Of a DNA stretch of 13,421 nucleotides, positions 1 through 6,739 are shown piece by piece. Position 1 is the first letter of the stretch, and every line of letters starts with the position of its first letter. The notes under the pieces were generated by a model. That model was not told the DNA's origin and searched no databases. It was given only the letters and a program-made list of their open reading frames with translations. Both the position numbers and the translations under genes were made by a program. Source of the DNA: an uncultured Clostridia bacterium. GTDB taxonomy: Bacteria; Bacillota; Clostridia; Peptostreptococcales; Acidaminobacteraceae. The stretch spans positions 1 to 13,421 of the forward strand of contig CAMFGQ010000030.1 of assembly GCA_945950065.1 (NCBI GenBank), in the 5' to 3' direction.

Positions 1-1
1 C

Positions 2-160
2 CTTCTTTCTTCCTCGCAAGAGAAAGGAGCTCTACACATCAGAGCCATGATGGGGATCGGATTTCTTTCATTCCTATTGAACATTGCTTGGTATGTGTTT
101 ATTGTTTATGCTCTGTACCAGATTATGCAGTCCCTTAGAAAGATAGAAATCATCCCATAG
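2..160 (+). CDS. Small membrane protein, 3' end or near-complete (left edge)
   Basis: The frame is open from the window edge to TAG at 158-160. It reads through an alanine-methionine-methionine stretch at 44-52 into a hydrophobic helix (about MGIGFLSFLLNIAWYVFIVY, from position 50) and ends in a basic tail with SLRKIEIIP. The only in-frame ATGs are at 47 and 50. The nearest Shine-Dalgarno-like sequence (AAAGGAG, 23-29) lies about 17 bases upstream of 47, which is too far, so the true start is probably outside the window and this is a C-terminal fragment. One transmembrane segment followed by a charged tail is also the design of the next ORF. I do not recognise the family. The reading frame is moderately well supported; the function is unknown. 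Confidence 0.45.
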   Translation, partial: LLSSSQEKGALHIRAMMGIGFLSFLLNIAWYVFIVYALYQIMQSLRKIEIIP

Positions 161-201
161 ATTGAATGATTAGAAGATTTAGCTGAAGGAAGGAGGATGC
201 G

Positions 202-327
202 ATGTTTGCTTGGATGGCTATTGTTATCATGATTTGCCTACCTCTAATGGTGTATGGTCAATTCCGTAACCTTGAGCTGCAAAAACAGATTTTAAAGCAC
301 ATGAGGAAAGATGATCCCATGTTATAA
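202..327 (+). CDS. 41-residue single-pass membrane peptide, unknown function
   Basis: An ATG at 202 is preceded by a near-perfect Shine-Dalgarno (AAGGAGG, 190-196) with a 5-base spacer, and the ORF ends with TAA at 325-327. It begins MFAWMAIVIMICLPLMVYG, a transmembrane helix of about 18 residues, followed by a charged amphipathic tail (QFRNLELQKQILKHMRKDDP) that could form a short coiled coil. It follows the upstream small ORF by 41 bases and is followed directly by a hairpin terminator, so it is the last gene of a (+) unit that begins to the left of the window. The strong ribosome site and terminator are the main evidence that it is real. I do not recognise the family; an accessory subunit of a membrane system encoded to the left is a guess. 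Confidence 0.6.
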   Translation: MFAWMAIVIMICLPLMVYGQFRNLELQKQILKHMRKDDPML

Positions 328-332
328 ATGAG

Positions 333-366
333 AAAAGGGCCTTCTTCAAAAGAGAGGCCCTTTTTT
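333..366. terminator. Bidirectional rho-independent terminator
   Basis: GGGCCT at 337-342 pairs with AGGCCC at 355-360, extended by weaker U-G and U-A pairs. On the (+) strand the stem runs into six T (361-366). On the (-) strand it runs into four T (complement of AAAA 333-336). It sits 5 bases after the 41-residue ORF and 11 bases past the fda stop, so it can end both converging transcripts. Confidence 0.85.
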
Positions 367-377
367 GCTGACTGTTT

Positions 378-1256
378 CTACGTTATAGAAGCCTGATAGA
401 TGCTCATAGTGGAGGTATCTAGTGCATCATTGAAGGTTTCTTCATCCATGGACACATGGAGACCTTCGGTTAATGCTCTGGAGAAGCTAGCAATGACACC
501 AGGGTTTTGTGCAAGATGTGCATTGGCTTCTTCCCTTGAATAGCCACCACTCAGGGCAACAACACGTAGCACCTTTGGATGGTTTACTAGCTCCTGATAG
601 AGATTTTTCTGTGTTGGTAGGGTGAGTTTGAACATCACTTGGTCTTCTTCTGCTAGATTATCGAGACCCCTTAGGAGTTCTTGCAGAAGATAGCTTTCGA
701 TCATTTCCTTTTCTTCTGCATGAATATCCACCTCAGGCTCCAAAATAGGCACCAATCCTTTACTCAGGATTTGTTTTCCTATCTCAAACTGTTGCTTGAC
801 GACTGCTTTGATTCCTTCTTCATTGTACTCTTTGATGACAGAGCGCATTTTTGTTCCGAAGATGTTGCGCTCTACAGCTCGATCAAGAAGCTGATCCAGC
901 TCAGGAAAGGGCTTCATCAGCTGAACACCATCTTGAAGCTCTTCAAGACCCTTATCAGTCTTAAGGATAGGGAGAATTCCCTTCTTCAAGAGATAGTCTG
1001 CTGTATAGAGGCCTTCTACTTGACGATCCATGGTTTGCTCAAAGAGAATGGCTGCAAGGATACGCTGATCTGTAAAGGCCGGACTGGTGATGATTCTACT
1101 TCGCATGTCATGGATAAGGGAAAACATCTCATCTTCATTCTTATAGCTGTCTTCAGAAACACCGTAGAGAGACAGTGCTTTTGGGGTACTTCCACCGCTT
1201 TGATCTAGGGCAGCAATAAAGCCTTTGCCCTCTTTCATCCTTTGTTTTTTGTTCAT
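378..1256 (-). CDS. fda: Fructose-bisphosphate aldolase class I
   Basis: The 292-residue product matches the bacterial class I aldolase, which cleaves fructose 1,6-bisphosphate to DHAP and glyceraldehyde 3-phosphate through a Schiff base, without metal, in the cytoplasm (glycolysis and gluconeogenesis). Visible signatures are AALDQSGGSTPKAL at 15-28, with the substrate-binding Asp18; LKTDKG at 98-103; KMRSVIK at 136-142, which lines up with the muscle aldolase segment ending in Lys146; PILEPEVD at 170-177, with the catalytic Glu region; VMFKLTLP at 207-214, with Lys210 the expected Schiff-base lysine; and SGGYSREEA at 236-244 for phosphate binding. Length is normal (about 295). The start is supported by GGAGGG at 1261-1266, read on the (-) strand. 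It is the last gene of the operon beginning at 3383, 30 bases after the deacetylase gene, and is followed by the terminator at 333-366. No damage seen. Confidence 0.95.
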   Translation of the reverse strand: MNKKQRMKEGKGFIAALDQSGGSTPKALSLYGVSEDSYKNEDEMFSLIHDMRSRIITSPAFTDQRILAAILFEQTMDRQVEGLYTADYLLKKGILPILKTDKGLEELQDGVQLMKPFPELDQLLDRAVERNIFGTKMRSVIKEYNEEGIKAVVKQQFEIGKQILSKGLVPILEPEVDIHAEEKEMIESYLLQELLRGLDNLAEEDQVMFKLTLPTQKNLYQELVNHPKVLRVVALSGGYSREEANAHLAQNPGVIASFSRALTEGLHVSMDEETFNDALDTSTMSIYQASIT

Positions 1257-1286
1257 CTTTCCCTCCTGTATGGTTCTAAGAATGGT

Positions 1287-2408
1287 TTATTCTTTTTCTT
1301 CATAGGCATAGAGTTTCATTCCTTCAGGGACTTGAATGATGTCCTTTTTGGATGAAGGTATGGTAAGAATCTCTGGATTCCCATCGGAGATAAAACGCTC
1401 TTCTGGATGTTCATCAAAGTACTTTATCCAATCATACAGTCCTACATCCTCAACACCCATTTCACTGGCAGTGATTCGATGGATGCCGTAGGGATTGAAG
1501 TCTTGATGAAAGGGGGAATACCAAGGATCCCAACCTACATCTAAAATGGCAACATTCTTATAAAGAAACTCGCCGTAGGTACCTTCCCGTAGATAGGTTT
1601 CGAGTTCTTTCTTTTGAGGCCGACTCCCATAGGGGAGAGCCAAGGTATCAATTTCATAGTGTTCAGGTGATAGTGACTGAAGAAAGGCTGCCTGGGCGCC
1701 AATGGTTTCTTGTAGTCTCTTTCCACTGAGATGGGTTAAGTCTTCATGTCCCTTGGTATGATTGCCTAGATCCATGCCATGCTCAAGGAGAAAGTTGATT
1801 TTTTGTTTCTCCATGCCTTCTTGACCAAAGGGATAACTTCCCGTGGCAAAAAAGGTTGTATGAATGGGGAAATCAAGGTGTTCCTCATGAAAAGAAAGGA
1901 GAATGCCTACCATGCAGTTGGGATCAATCTCTCCACTTTCTTCATAGCAAAAATTATTGATCATCCCATCATCCACCGTGATGACAACGGGTGTATAGCC
2001 AGCCTGGGTATGGATCTGTCCCTTGACATAGTCTTTTAGGGAGATGGGACGATAGCCCTTCTTATAGAGTGTCTCTAAGTCTTTGCGAAAGTTCTTCGGT
2101 GTTCTCACAAAGTAATCCTCTTGTTCTCCAAGGTTGTGATACATCAGCACCATGATCTTTCCACTTTCGTTTGGCTTTAAGGACAAATCAATGGTAGACA
2201 GATCAAGCTTGGAGGAAGCCAGGGCAAGGGTTTTTTCTGAAGGTGTGGCAAGGTGAAGCTCTGTCGGTGTGCTCACCTTAAGTTCAGATGGTGTGGATAC
2301 CAAACTGTTTTCCCTAATCATAAAGTCGGTGTGAGAACTCCCTCTAGGAGATACATCTTCACAGGAACTCAGGAGAAGACAGAGAAGGAGGATAAAGATG
2401 CTTTTCAT
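1287..2408 (-). CDS. NodB-like polysaccharide deacetylase lipoprotein
   Basis: The 373-residue product has a type II signal peptide: MKSIF, a hydrophobic core and lipobox LLSSC with Cys16, so it is predicted to be anchored to the outer face of the membrane. Residues 37-60 hold three imperfect copies of an 8-residue unit, V/L-[SA]TP[ST]E[LK]-x, in a Ser/Thr/Pro-rich linker. The catalytic domain starts near 85 (IMVLMYHNL). NodB motifs seen are ITVDDG (143-148, Asp146/Asp147), HTKGH (217-221, the metal-binding HxxxH) and LPYGSRP (258-264). These indicate a metal-dependent carbohydrate esterase 4-type deacetylase; peptidoglycan or another wall polysaccharide is the likely but unproven substrate. 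Motif 1 is TVDDG rather than the usual TFDDG, and the motif 3 Arg is not in its usual place. The start has a poor ribosome site (GAGGA about 17 bases upstream), but the signal peptide fixes it. It lies 29 bases after the TrmO-family gene. Confidence 0.85.
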   Translation of the reverse strand: MKSIFILLLCLLLSSCEDVSPRGSSHTDFMIRENSLVSTPSELKVSTPTELHLATPSEKTLALASSKLDLSTIDLSLKPNESGKIMVLMYHNLGEQEDYFVRTPKNFRKDLETLYKKGYRPISLKDYVKGQIHTQAGYTPVVITVDDGMINNFCYEESGEIDPNCMVGILLSFHEEHLDFPIHTTFFATGSYPFGQEGMEKQKINFLLEHGMDLGNHTKGHEDLTHLSGKRLQETIGAQAAFLQSLSPEHYEIDTLALPYGSRPQKKELETYLREGTYGEFLYKNVAILDVGWDPWYSPFHQDFNPYGIHRITASEMGVEDVGLYDWIKYFDEHPEERFISDGNPEILTIPSSKKDIIQVPEGMKLYAYEEKE

Positions 2409-2437
2409 GTTGTTACACTTTCTGATCCTCAGTTTAT

Positions 2438-2866
2438 CTAGGGTCTGTAGCTGAGAAGCTCTTGGGGTAAGAGTTTGTTGTGGTAGGAGCTAGAGTAGAT
2501 TTTGATGTCCAGTAAGGGACTACCATCTAAAGCATCCAGCCCAACCACTTGAAGGGTATTTCCTTCAATGGATAGGATTTTTGCAATGGTCACATTGATG
2601 GGATTTGGTCGTCCTGGCGAGCGAAGGGAGAAGACACCTTTTTCTTTTCGGTCACCATGGGGAGGGGTAGAACGAAGATGTCGTTTAGCATGGGAAGCAT
2701 AGTATAAGACTTGAATCAGGTCTTCTTCCTTTAGCTCCCTTGCTGCATCTAGATACTCTTCCTTAAGGACGAGTTTACTTACATTTAGTGACTGAAAGCC
2801 CTGATGGGGCGCTGTTTCTCCAGCTGAATAGGGACTCTCAATATGGCCGATATACACTAGGTTCAT
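2438..2866 (-). CDS. trmO: TsaA/TrmO-family protein, probable tRNA m6t6A37 methyltransferase
   Basis: The 142-residue product is a single TsaA-like (TrmO) domain. Hallmarks are YIGHIESPY at 5-13; GVFSLRSPGRPNPI at 77-90, matching the family signature GVF-x-x-R-[SA]-P-x-RPNPI; and GLDALDGSPLLDIKIY at 109-124. Characterised TrmO enzymes use S-adenosylmethionine to N6-methylate the t6A37 base of certain threonine tRNAs. E. coli TrmO is about 235 residues with an extra C-terminal part, which is absent here, so this is the short form common in Firmicutes and archaea and its exact substrate is inferred. The start at 2866 lies inside the end of the FlaR-like gene (29-base overlap), with a modest AAAGGA about 9 bases upstream, which suggests translational coupling. 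Confidence 0.82.
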   Translation of the reverse strand: MNLVYIGHIESPYSAGETAPHQGFQSLNVSKLVLKEEYLDAARELKEEDLIQVLYYASHAKRHLRSTPPHGDRKEKGVFSLRSPGRPNPINVTIAKILSIEGNTLQVVGLDALDGSPLLDIKIYSSSYHNKLLPQELLSYRP

Positions 2867-3383
2867 CGTTTTTTCCTTTCGTGATATGTTGCAGATAATC
2901 TTCTACTTGGCGAGGATTTCTCAAATAAATGAGTTTATCCTGATAGGGGGCAAGCTTCTTTTTCATGGCTTGCCTTTTTCGTCTACTACGCTGTTTATAC
3001 AGTATCCACCAAGCAAATTCCAGATCAAATTTTTCTTCGCAGCCAGGTGTAAGATCCTCCCGGGTTTGTCCCCGAAACAGGAGGTATCTCTTGAATGCGC
3101 GACGGAAACAAAGAAAGCGATTGAAGTCAAGATAGACAATGACATCTGCATCATCTAGGCGCTGTTGAAAGAGATAGTTGGAGTAATTCCCATCCATCAC
3201 CCAGTGATCAAGGGCAAGGATTTCTTGGACCTCTTCCAGGATACTCTGGTACTTTTTTGGCTTCCATCCTTCCATAAAATGAATCCTATCAAGATGAAAA
3301 ATAGGGAGATTCAGTGTCTCTCCCAACTTCTTTGATAAGGTGGTTTTTCCAGAGCCTGAGTAGCCTAGGATAGATATCTTCAT
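2838..3383 (-). CDS. P-loop nucleotide kinase-like protein (FlaR / topology modulation family)
   Basis: The 181-residue product has a Walker A at residues 7-15 (GYSGSGKTT) directly after the first beta strand, then FHLDRIHFMEGW (29-40), GNYS (65-68), an IVYLDF strand (81-86) and a basic Arg-rich stretch near 131-137 (RSRRKRQ) that could act as the lid. This layout is that of the adenylate kinase-like P-loop proteins often annotated as DNA topology modulation protein FlaR. The real substrate is not known for most members; a small-molecule or nucleotide kinase is likeliest. Start: ATG at 3383 with AGGAG (3390-3394 read on the (-) strand) and a 6-base spacer. It is the first gene of the operon and overlaps the TrmO-family gene by 29 bases. 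Confidence 0.82.
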   Translation of the reverse strand: MKISILGYSGSGKTTLSKKLGETLNLPIFHLDRIHFMEGWKPKKYQSILEEVQEILALDHWVMDGNYSNYLFQQRLDDADVIVYLDFNRFLCFRRAFKRYLLFRGQTREDLTPGCEEKFDLEFAWWILYKQRSRRKRQAMKKKLAPYQDKLIYLRNPRQVEDYLQHITKGKNDEPSVYRPY

Positions 3384-3396
3384 GCTTCACTCCTAA

Positions 3397-3410
3397 AACT
3401 GTAAACAGTT
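3397..3410. promoter_or_regulatory. Inverted repeat, candidate operator
   Basis: AACTGT and ACAGTT form a perfect 6-base inverted repeat separated by AA. It lies in the 65-bp spacer between the divergent FlaR-like and alcohol dehydrogenase genes. Size and symmetry suit a dimeric repressor, but I cannot assign a regulator family. Overlapping TAAACA (3402-3407) could be a weak -35 for the dehydrogenase. Confidence 0.35.
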
Positions 3411-3420
3411 GCTGTCAATG

Positions 3421-3432
3421 GGGTATATACCC
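3421..3432. promoter_or_regulatory. Perfect 12-bp palindrome at a possible -10 region
   Basis: GGGTATATACCC is self-complementary and ends 5 bases before the dehydrogenase Shine-Dalgarno AGGAGGT (3438-3444). Its core TATATA (3424-3429) could be a -10 element in either direction; paired with TAAACA at 3402-3407 the spacing is 16 bases, but both hexamers are weak. It could be an operator overlapping the promoter. The adjacent G and C runs loosely recall CsoR-type operators, which is speculation. Confidence 0.35.
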
Positions 3433-3448
3433 TCATTAGGAGGTATTT

Positions 3449-4618
3449 ATGAGAGATTTTTCATTTCATTTGGATACACAGGTATTTTTTGGGGAACATG
3501 CCTTAGATCATCTCCGTCCTTCCTGTGCTTGTTATGGGCCACGAATCCTTCTTTGTATTGGAGGAGGAAGTGTAAAAGAAAACGGTATTCTTGATGAGGT
3601 TATGAATGAATTAGAGAAAGGTTTTTTTGAGATTATCCTTTTTGAAGGCATTGAGCCTAATCCCACCATTACTACGGTGCGTAGAGGCATTGAGCAGGCC
3701 ATAGAGCATGACGTGGACCTTATTCTTGCCCTGGGAGGTGGTTCTGTTATCGATGCAGCTAAAGCCATCGCTGCAGGTGTGAAGACGCCTGAAGACCCTT
3801 GGCATCTTGTAAAAGGCATGTGTCAGGCAGAAGAAGCCCTACCACTTGGTGTTATCCTTACCTTAGCTGCTACAGGATCAGAAATGGATAACATCTCGGT
3901 GATCAGCAATGAAGAAACCAAGGAAAAGATTGGATGGAGTGCTACCACCGTATTACCTAAATTTGCTCTGATGAATCCTCGCTATAGCTTTAGCGTGTCC
4001 CCCTATATGACAGCATCGGGCATTGCAGACATCATGAGTCATAGCATGGAAAATTATTTTATGCCTGGTGAAGGCAATTATCTATCCGAAGAATTAGCCC
4101 TTGCACTCCTTCGCTCCTGTGTTCATTATGCGCCCATTGTTCTTGAGGATCCAGAGAATTATGAAGCCCGAGCCAATCTTATGTGGGCAGGTTCTTGGGC
4201 CATCAATGGCCTCTTAAGTGCTGGAAAGAACAAAGCATGGTCCCTCCATGCCATGGAGCATGAACTCAGTGCCTACTATAACTTAACCCATGGAATCGGC
4301 TTGGCCATCCTGACCTGTCCATGGCTGGAGTACATTTTAGATGAAGAAACCCAGGAGAAGATTGCACGCTTTGGCTACCGTGTCTTTGATCTTCCTCCAT
4401 CAACCTCCATTCATGAGGATGCCAAAAGAGCCATTGATGCATTACGCGACTTCTATCTGTCCATGGGCTTGCCCCTGCATCTTCAGGAAGTGGGAATCGG
4501 CAGCGAAAAATTTGATCTTATGGCAGAGAAGATCGTTTCATCACGTCAAGGCGCATTAATGGGAACAAAGAGACTGGAAAAAGAAGATCTCATGGAAATT
4601 TATAGGATGAGTTTATGA
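3449..4618 (+). CDS. Iron-containing alcohol dehydrogenase (butanol dehydrogenase type)
   Basis: The 389-residue product is a group III iron-dependent alcohol dehydrogenase, closest in pattern to the NAD(P)H-dependent butanol dehydrogenases (YugJ/Bdh type) that interconvert aldehydes or ketones and alcohols in the cytoplasm. The N-terminal Rossmann part carries GGGSVKENG at 38-46 and the nucleotide-binding GGGSVIDAAKAIA at 96-108; LAATGSEMDN lies at 139-148. The metal ligands are all visible: Asp194 and His198 (GIADIMSH), His267 (SLHAMEHEL) and His281 (THGIGLA). Length is normal. The start has an excellent AGGAGGT with a 4-base spacer. Its stop overlaps the GDPD start in ATGA, so the two are co-translated. 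Fermentative alcohol formation or aldehyde detoxification is plausible; cofactor and substrate cannot be read from sequence. Confidence 0.93.
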   Translation: MRDFSFHLDTQVFFGEHALDHLRPSCACYGPRILLCIGGGSVKENGILDEVMNELEKGFFEIILFEGIEPNPTITTVRRGIEQAIEHDVDLILALGGGSVIDAAKAIAAGVKTPEDPWHLVKGMCQAEEALPLGVILTLAATGSEMDNISVISNEETKEKIGWSATTVLPKFALMNPRYSFSVSPYMTASGIADIMSHSMENYFMPGEGNYLSEELALALLRSCVHYAPIVLEDPENYEARANLMWAGSWAINGLLSAGKNKAWSLHAMEHELSAYYNLTHGIGLAILTCPWLEYILDEETQEKIARFGYRVFDLPPSTSIHEDAKRAIDALRDFYLSMGLPLHLQEVGIGSEKFDLMAEKIVSSRQGALMGTKRLEKEDLMEIYRMSL

Positions 4619-5406
4619 GAAAGTTTGTAAAGATTGGAATCGGCATTGTACTTGGAATCCTTTGGCTCCAGAAGCCACGATTTCGTTTTAGAAAAAGAGT
4701 AAAGCCCTTTACGCGGGTGGATTATGCCCATCGTGGTCTCCACTCTAAGGAGCTTCCCGAAAACACCAAGGCTGCCTTAAAGCGTGCAGTTGAAGAGGGC
4801 TATGGCATTGAAATGGATGTCAGACTCTGTAAAGATGGTCTGGTCATCCATCACGATAAAGATCTCCAGCGCTCTGCTGGGCTAGACCTTATGGTCGAGG
4901 ATCTGACGCTAGAAGAACTTGCCCAGATCAAGGTCTTTGGAAGTGAAGAAACCATTTCTTCTTTAGAGGAAATTCTAGAAGTCATCGACGGAAAGATTCC
5001 CCTGCTTTTGGAAATAAAAAGCGATAGCTGCCATTTTCGGGCAGCTGAGGAAGTTCAAAAGAGAATGGATCAGTACCAAGGAGACTATCTGATTGAATCC
5101 TTCCAGCCTCAGATTTTGTTCTGGTATCGGCTTCATCGTCCCCAGGTACTTCGAGGCCAGCTCTCTGAAAGAAAGATCCCTGGCAACAAGTTTAGACGCT
5201 GGATTATGGCCCATCTCTTTGTCAATGCAATCAGTCGACCTGACTTTCTTGCCTATGAGAAGGCAGGAAGCCTATGGGTTCAGCTTTGGAGATCTTTAGG
5301 GACTCCTACCTTTGTCTACACCCTACGTGATCCCCAGGAACAGAAGAAATACTTTGATGCCTGTATCTTTGAAGAATATCTATCTACCCGTCGGCTAGAG
5401 GATTAG
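4615..5406 (+). CDS. Membrane-anchored glycerophosphodiester phosphodiesterase
   Basis: The 263-residue product starts with a short hydrophobic anchor (about 7-18) followed by a very basic stretch (KPRFRFRKRVK), then a GDPD TIM-barrel domain. Catalytic and metal motifs are AHRG (38-41, His39/Arg40), PENTKAAL (48-55), GIEMDVRLCKDG (64-75, Glu66/Asp68) and VIHHDKDLQRS (77-87, His80 as second catalytic His). LLLEIKSD (about residue 130) supplies the further acidic residue of the family. GDPD enzymes hydrolyse glycerophosphodiesters to glycerol 3-phosphate and an alcohol; a membrane-attached form may act on lipid or teichoic-acid-related substrates. It overlaps the dehydrogenase by 4 bases (ATGA), so it depends on that gene for translation. 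Its 3' end overlaps the opposing MATE gene by 23 bases. Confidence 0.9.
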   Translation: MRKFVKIGIGIVLGILWLQKPRFRFRKRVKPFTRVDYAHRGLHSKELPENTKAALKRAVEEGYGIEMDVRLCKDGLVIHHDKDLQRSAGLDLMVEDLTLEELAQIKVFGSEETISSLEEILEVIDGKIPLLLEIKSDSCHFRAAEEVQKRMDQYQGDYLIESFQPQILFWYRLHRPQVLRGQLSERKIPGNKFRRWIMAHLFVNAISRPDFLAYEKAGSLWVQLWRSLGTPTFVYTLRDPQEQKKYFDACIFEEYLSTRRLED

Positions 5407-6739
5407 AATCCTTAAGTGTCTGGTAGACCTGATGGAGACGTAGACCACCATAGAGGCTAGATAAAAAGTCAGAAATAGGAAAAGCCAGGAGAATCCCTGT
5501 TAAGCCAAGTCCGATCTTTGGCAGGATAATCAGTAAGGGAATGAAGAGCACAGCTTGACGAAGCAGTGCTATCACCATGGCTGGTCTAGGTTGACCAAGA
5601 GACTGGAAGAGGGAAGAGGAGAGAATCTGTAAACTCACAAGAGGTAACATGATAAAGATGTACTTCATCATGGTGCTACCTAGTTCAAGAAACTCCCTGC
5701 TATCACCAAAGAAGAGCATCATTTCCTTAGAAAAGAGCATCATGGAAAGAGAGAGAAGGAGAAGTACTGAAACCATGGCTCCTAAAGCCAGCTGAATGGC
5801 ATGACGTACCCGTGGATACTTTTTTGCACCGTAATTGTAACCAACAATGGGCTGTAGTCCTTGAATGATGCCAAAGGATGGCAGCATCACAAAACTGTTT
5901 ACGCGGTTGACTACACCGTAGGCACTGATGGCGACATCGCCACCATAGAAGCCTAAATAGCGATTGAGCAGGATGGCCATAATGCTTGCCAGTGCATTGC
6001 GTATCATGGTAGGGAAACCTACCTGGACGATTTCACTGGCAATTTCTTTGTCGAAGGCTAACTCATGGGGTCGAGCACCAAGAAGATTTCGCTTGGAGTA
6101 GAAATAGGAATTTTGGAAAATCATACTAAAGATCTGGGAAATCAGTGTAGCGATTGCCGCACCTTGCACGCCCATCTTTAAAACATGGATAAAGATAGGG
6201 TCCAACAGAATATTTGAAATTGCACCAATTAACATGGAAATCATTCCAAAATAAGCCTGTCCCTCGCCTCGTAGCATATGGTTGGTGGATAAGACAAAGA
6301 TGGAAGGGAAGGTACCCCAGAGGACAATTTTCACATAGTCTTCTGCATAGCCCATCAGATTAGGTGTAGCACCAAAGAGCTTTAACATAGGCTGAGTGAA
6401 GACCAGTCCAACAAAGGTTAAGATGGCAGAAAGAACTGCTCCGAGAAAAACAGCATTGCGCAGAAAGCTTCTGGCACGTTGGTTTTCTCCAGCGCCTAAA
6501 TTGCGGGAAATCCCCGATGCAGCACCTACTCCTAGCATCAGCCCCAAGGACAAAATGAGAAGCTGAATGGGAAAGCTGATGGTCAATCCACCGATGGCAT
6601 CTTCACCTACCCATCTGCCCACAAAATACGTATCCACCAGATTGTAGAGGGCATTGATAAACATGGCAAAAATAGCCGGTAGGCTATTTTCGAGAAGAAG
6701 TCTAGGGATAGGTTTTGTTCCAAGATGACTATGTTTCAT
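5384..6739 (-). CDS. MATE family efflux transporter (MepA-like)
   Basis: The product is a 451-residue integral membrane protein of about 12 transmembrane helices in two similar halves, typical of MATE antiporters that export cationic drugs or metabolites using Na+ or H+. Recognisable parts are the N-terminal LPAIFAMFINALYNLVDTYFVG, the first-half GVGAASGISRNLGAGE, LRGEGQAYFGM, and the second-half GIIQGLQPIVGYNYGAKK loop. I choose ATG 6739 (MKHSHLG) over the upstream in-frame ATG at 6757. The former has GGAG at 6747-6750 (read on the (-) strand) with a 7-base spacer; the latter has no ribosome site. It then overlaps the beta-CASP gene by 11 bases, so the two are co-transcribed and probably coupled. 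Substrate unknown. Confidence 0.92.
   Translation of the reverse strand: MKHSHLGTKPIPRLLLENSLPAIFAMFINALYNLVDTYFVGRWVGEDAIGGLTISFPIQLLILSLGLMLGVGAASGISRNLGAGENQRARSFLRNAVFLGAVLSAILTFVGLVFTQPMLKLFGATPNLMGYAEDYVKIVLWGTFPSIFVLSTNHMLRGEGQAYFGMISMLIGAISNILLDPIFIHVLKMGVQGAAIATLISQIFSMIFQNSYFYSKRNLLGARPHELAFDKEIASEIVQVGFPTMIRNALASIMAILLNRYLGFYGGDVAISAYGVVNRVNSFVMLPSFGIIQGLQPIVGYNYGAKKYPRVRHAIQLALGAMVSVLLLLSLSMMLFSKEMMLFFGDSREFLELGSTMMKYIFIMLPLVSLQILSSSLFQSLGQPRPAMVIALLRQAVLFIPLLIILPKIGLGLTGILLAFPISDFLSSLYGGLRLHQVYQTLKDSNPLADG

Noticed and set aside
681..1208. 175-residue ORF antisense to fda
   Set aside because: It lies wholly inside a well-supported aldolase gene on the other strand, has no ribosome site and no recognisable motif; it is a frame shadow.
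2229..2300. CRISPR-like or mobile repeat
   Set aside because: The 24-bp repeats are in frame inside a coding linker, have no spacers and no cas genes are present.
3411..3418. TTGACA on the (-) strand as -35 of the FlaR-like operon
   Set aside because: The hexamer is perfect, but at 15-18 bases downstream there is only TAGGAG/TTTAGG, which is the Shine-Dalgarno region, and initiation would fall at the start codon.
3532..3819. 95-residue antisense ORF in the alcohol dehydrogenase gene
   Set aside because: Composition mirrors the sense gene's codons; no ribosome site, domain or promoter; shadow of a confirmed gene.
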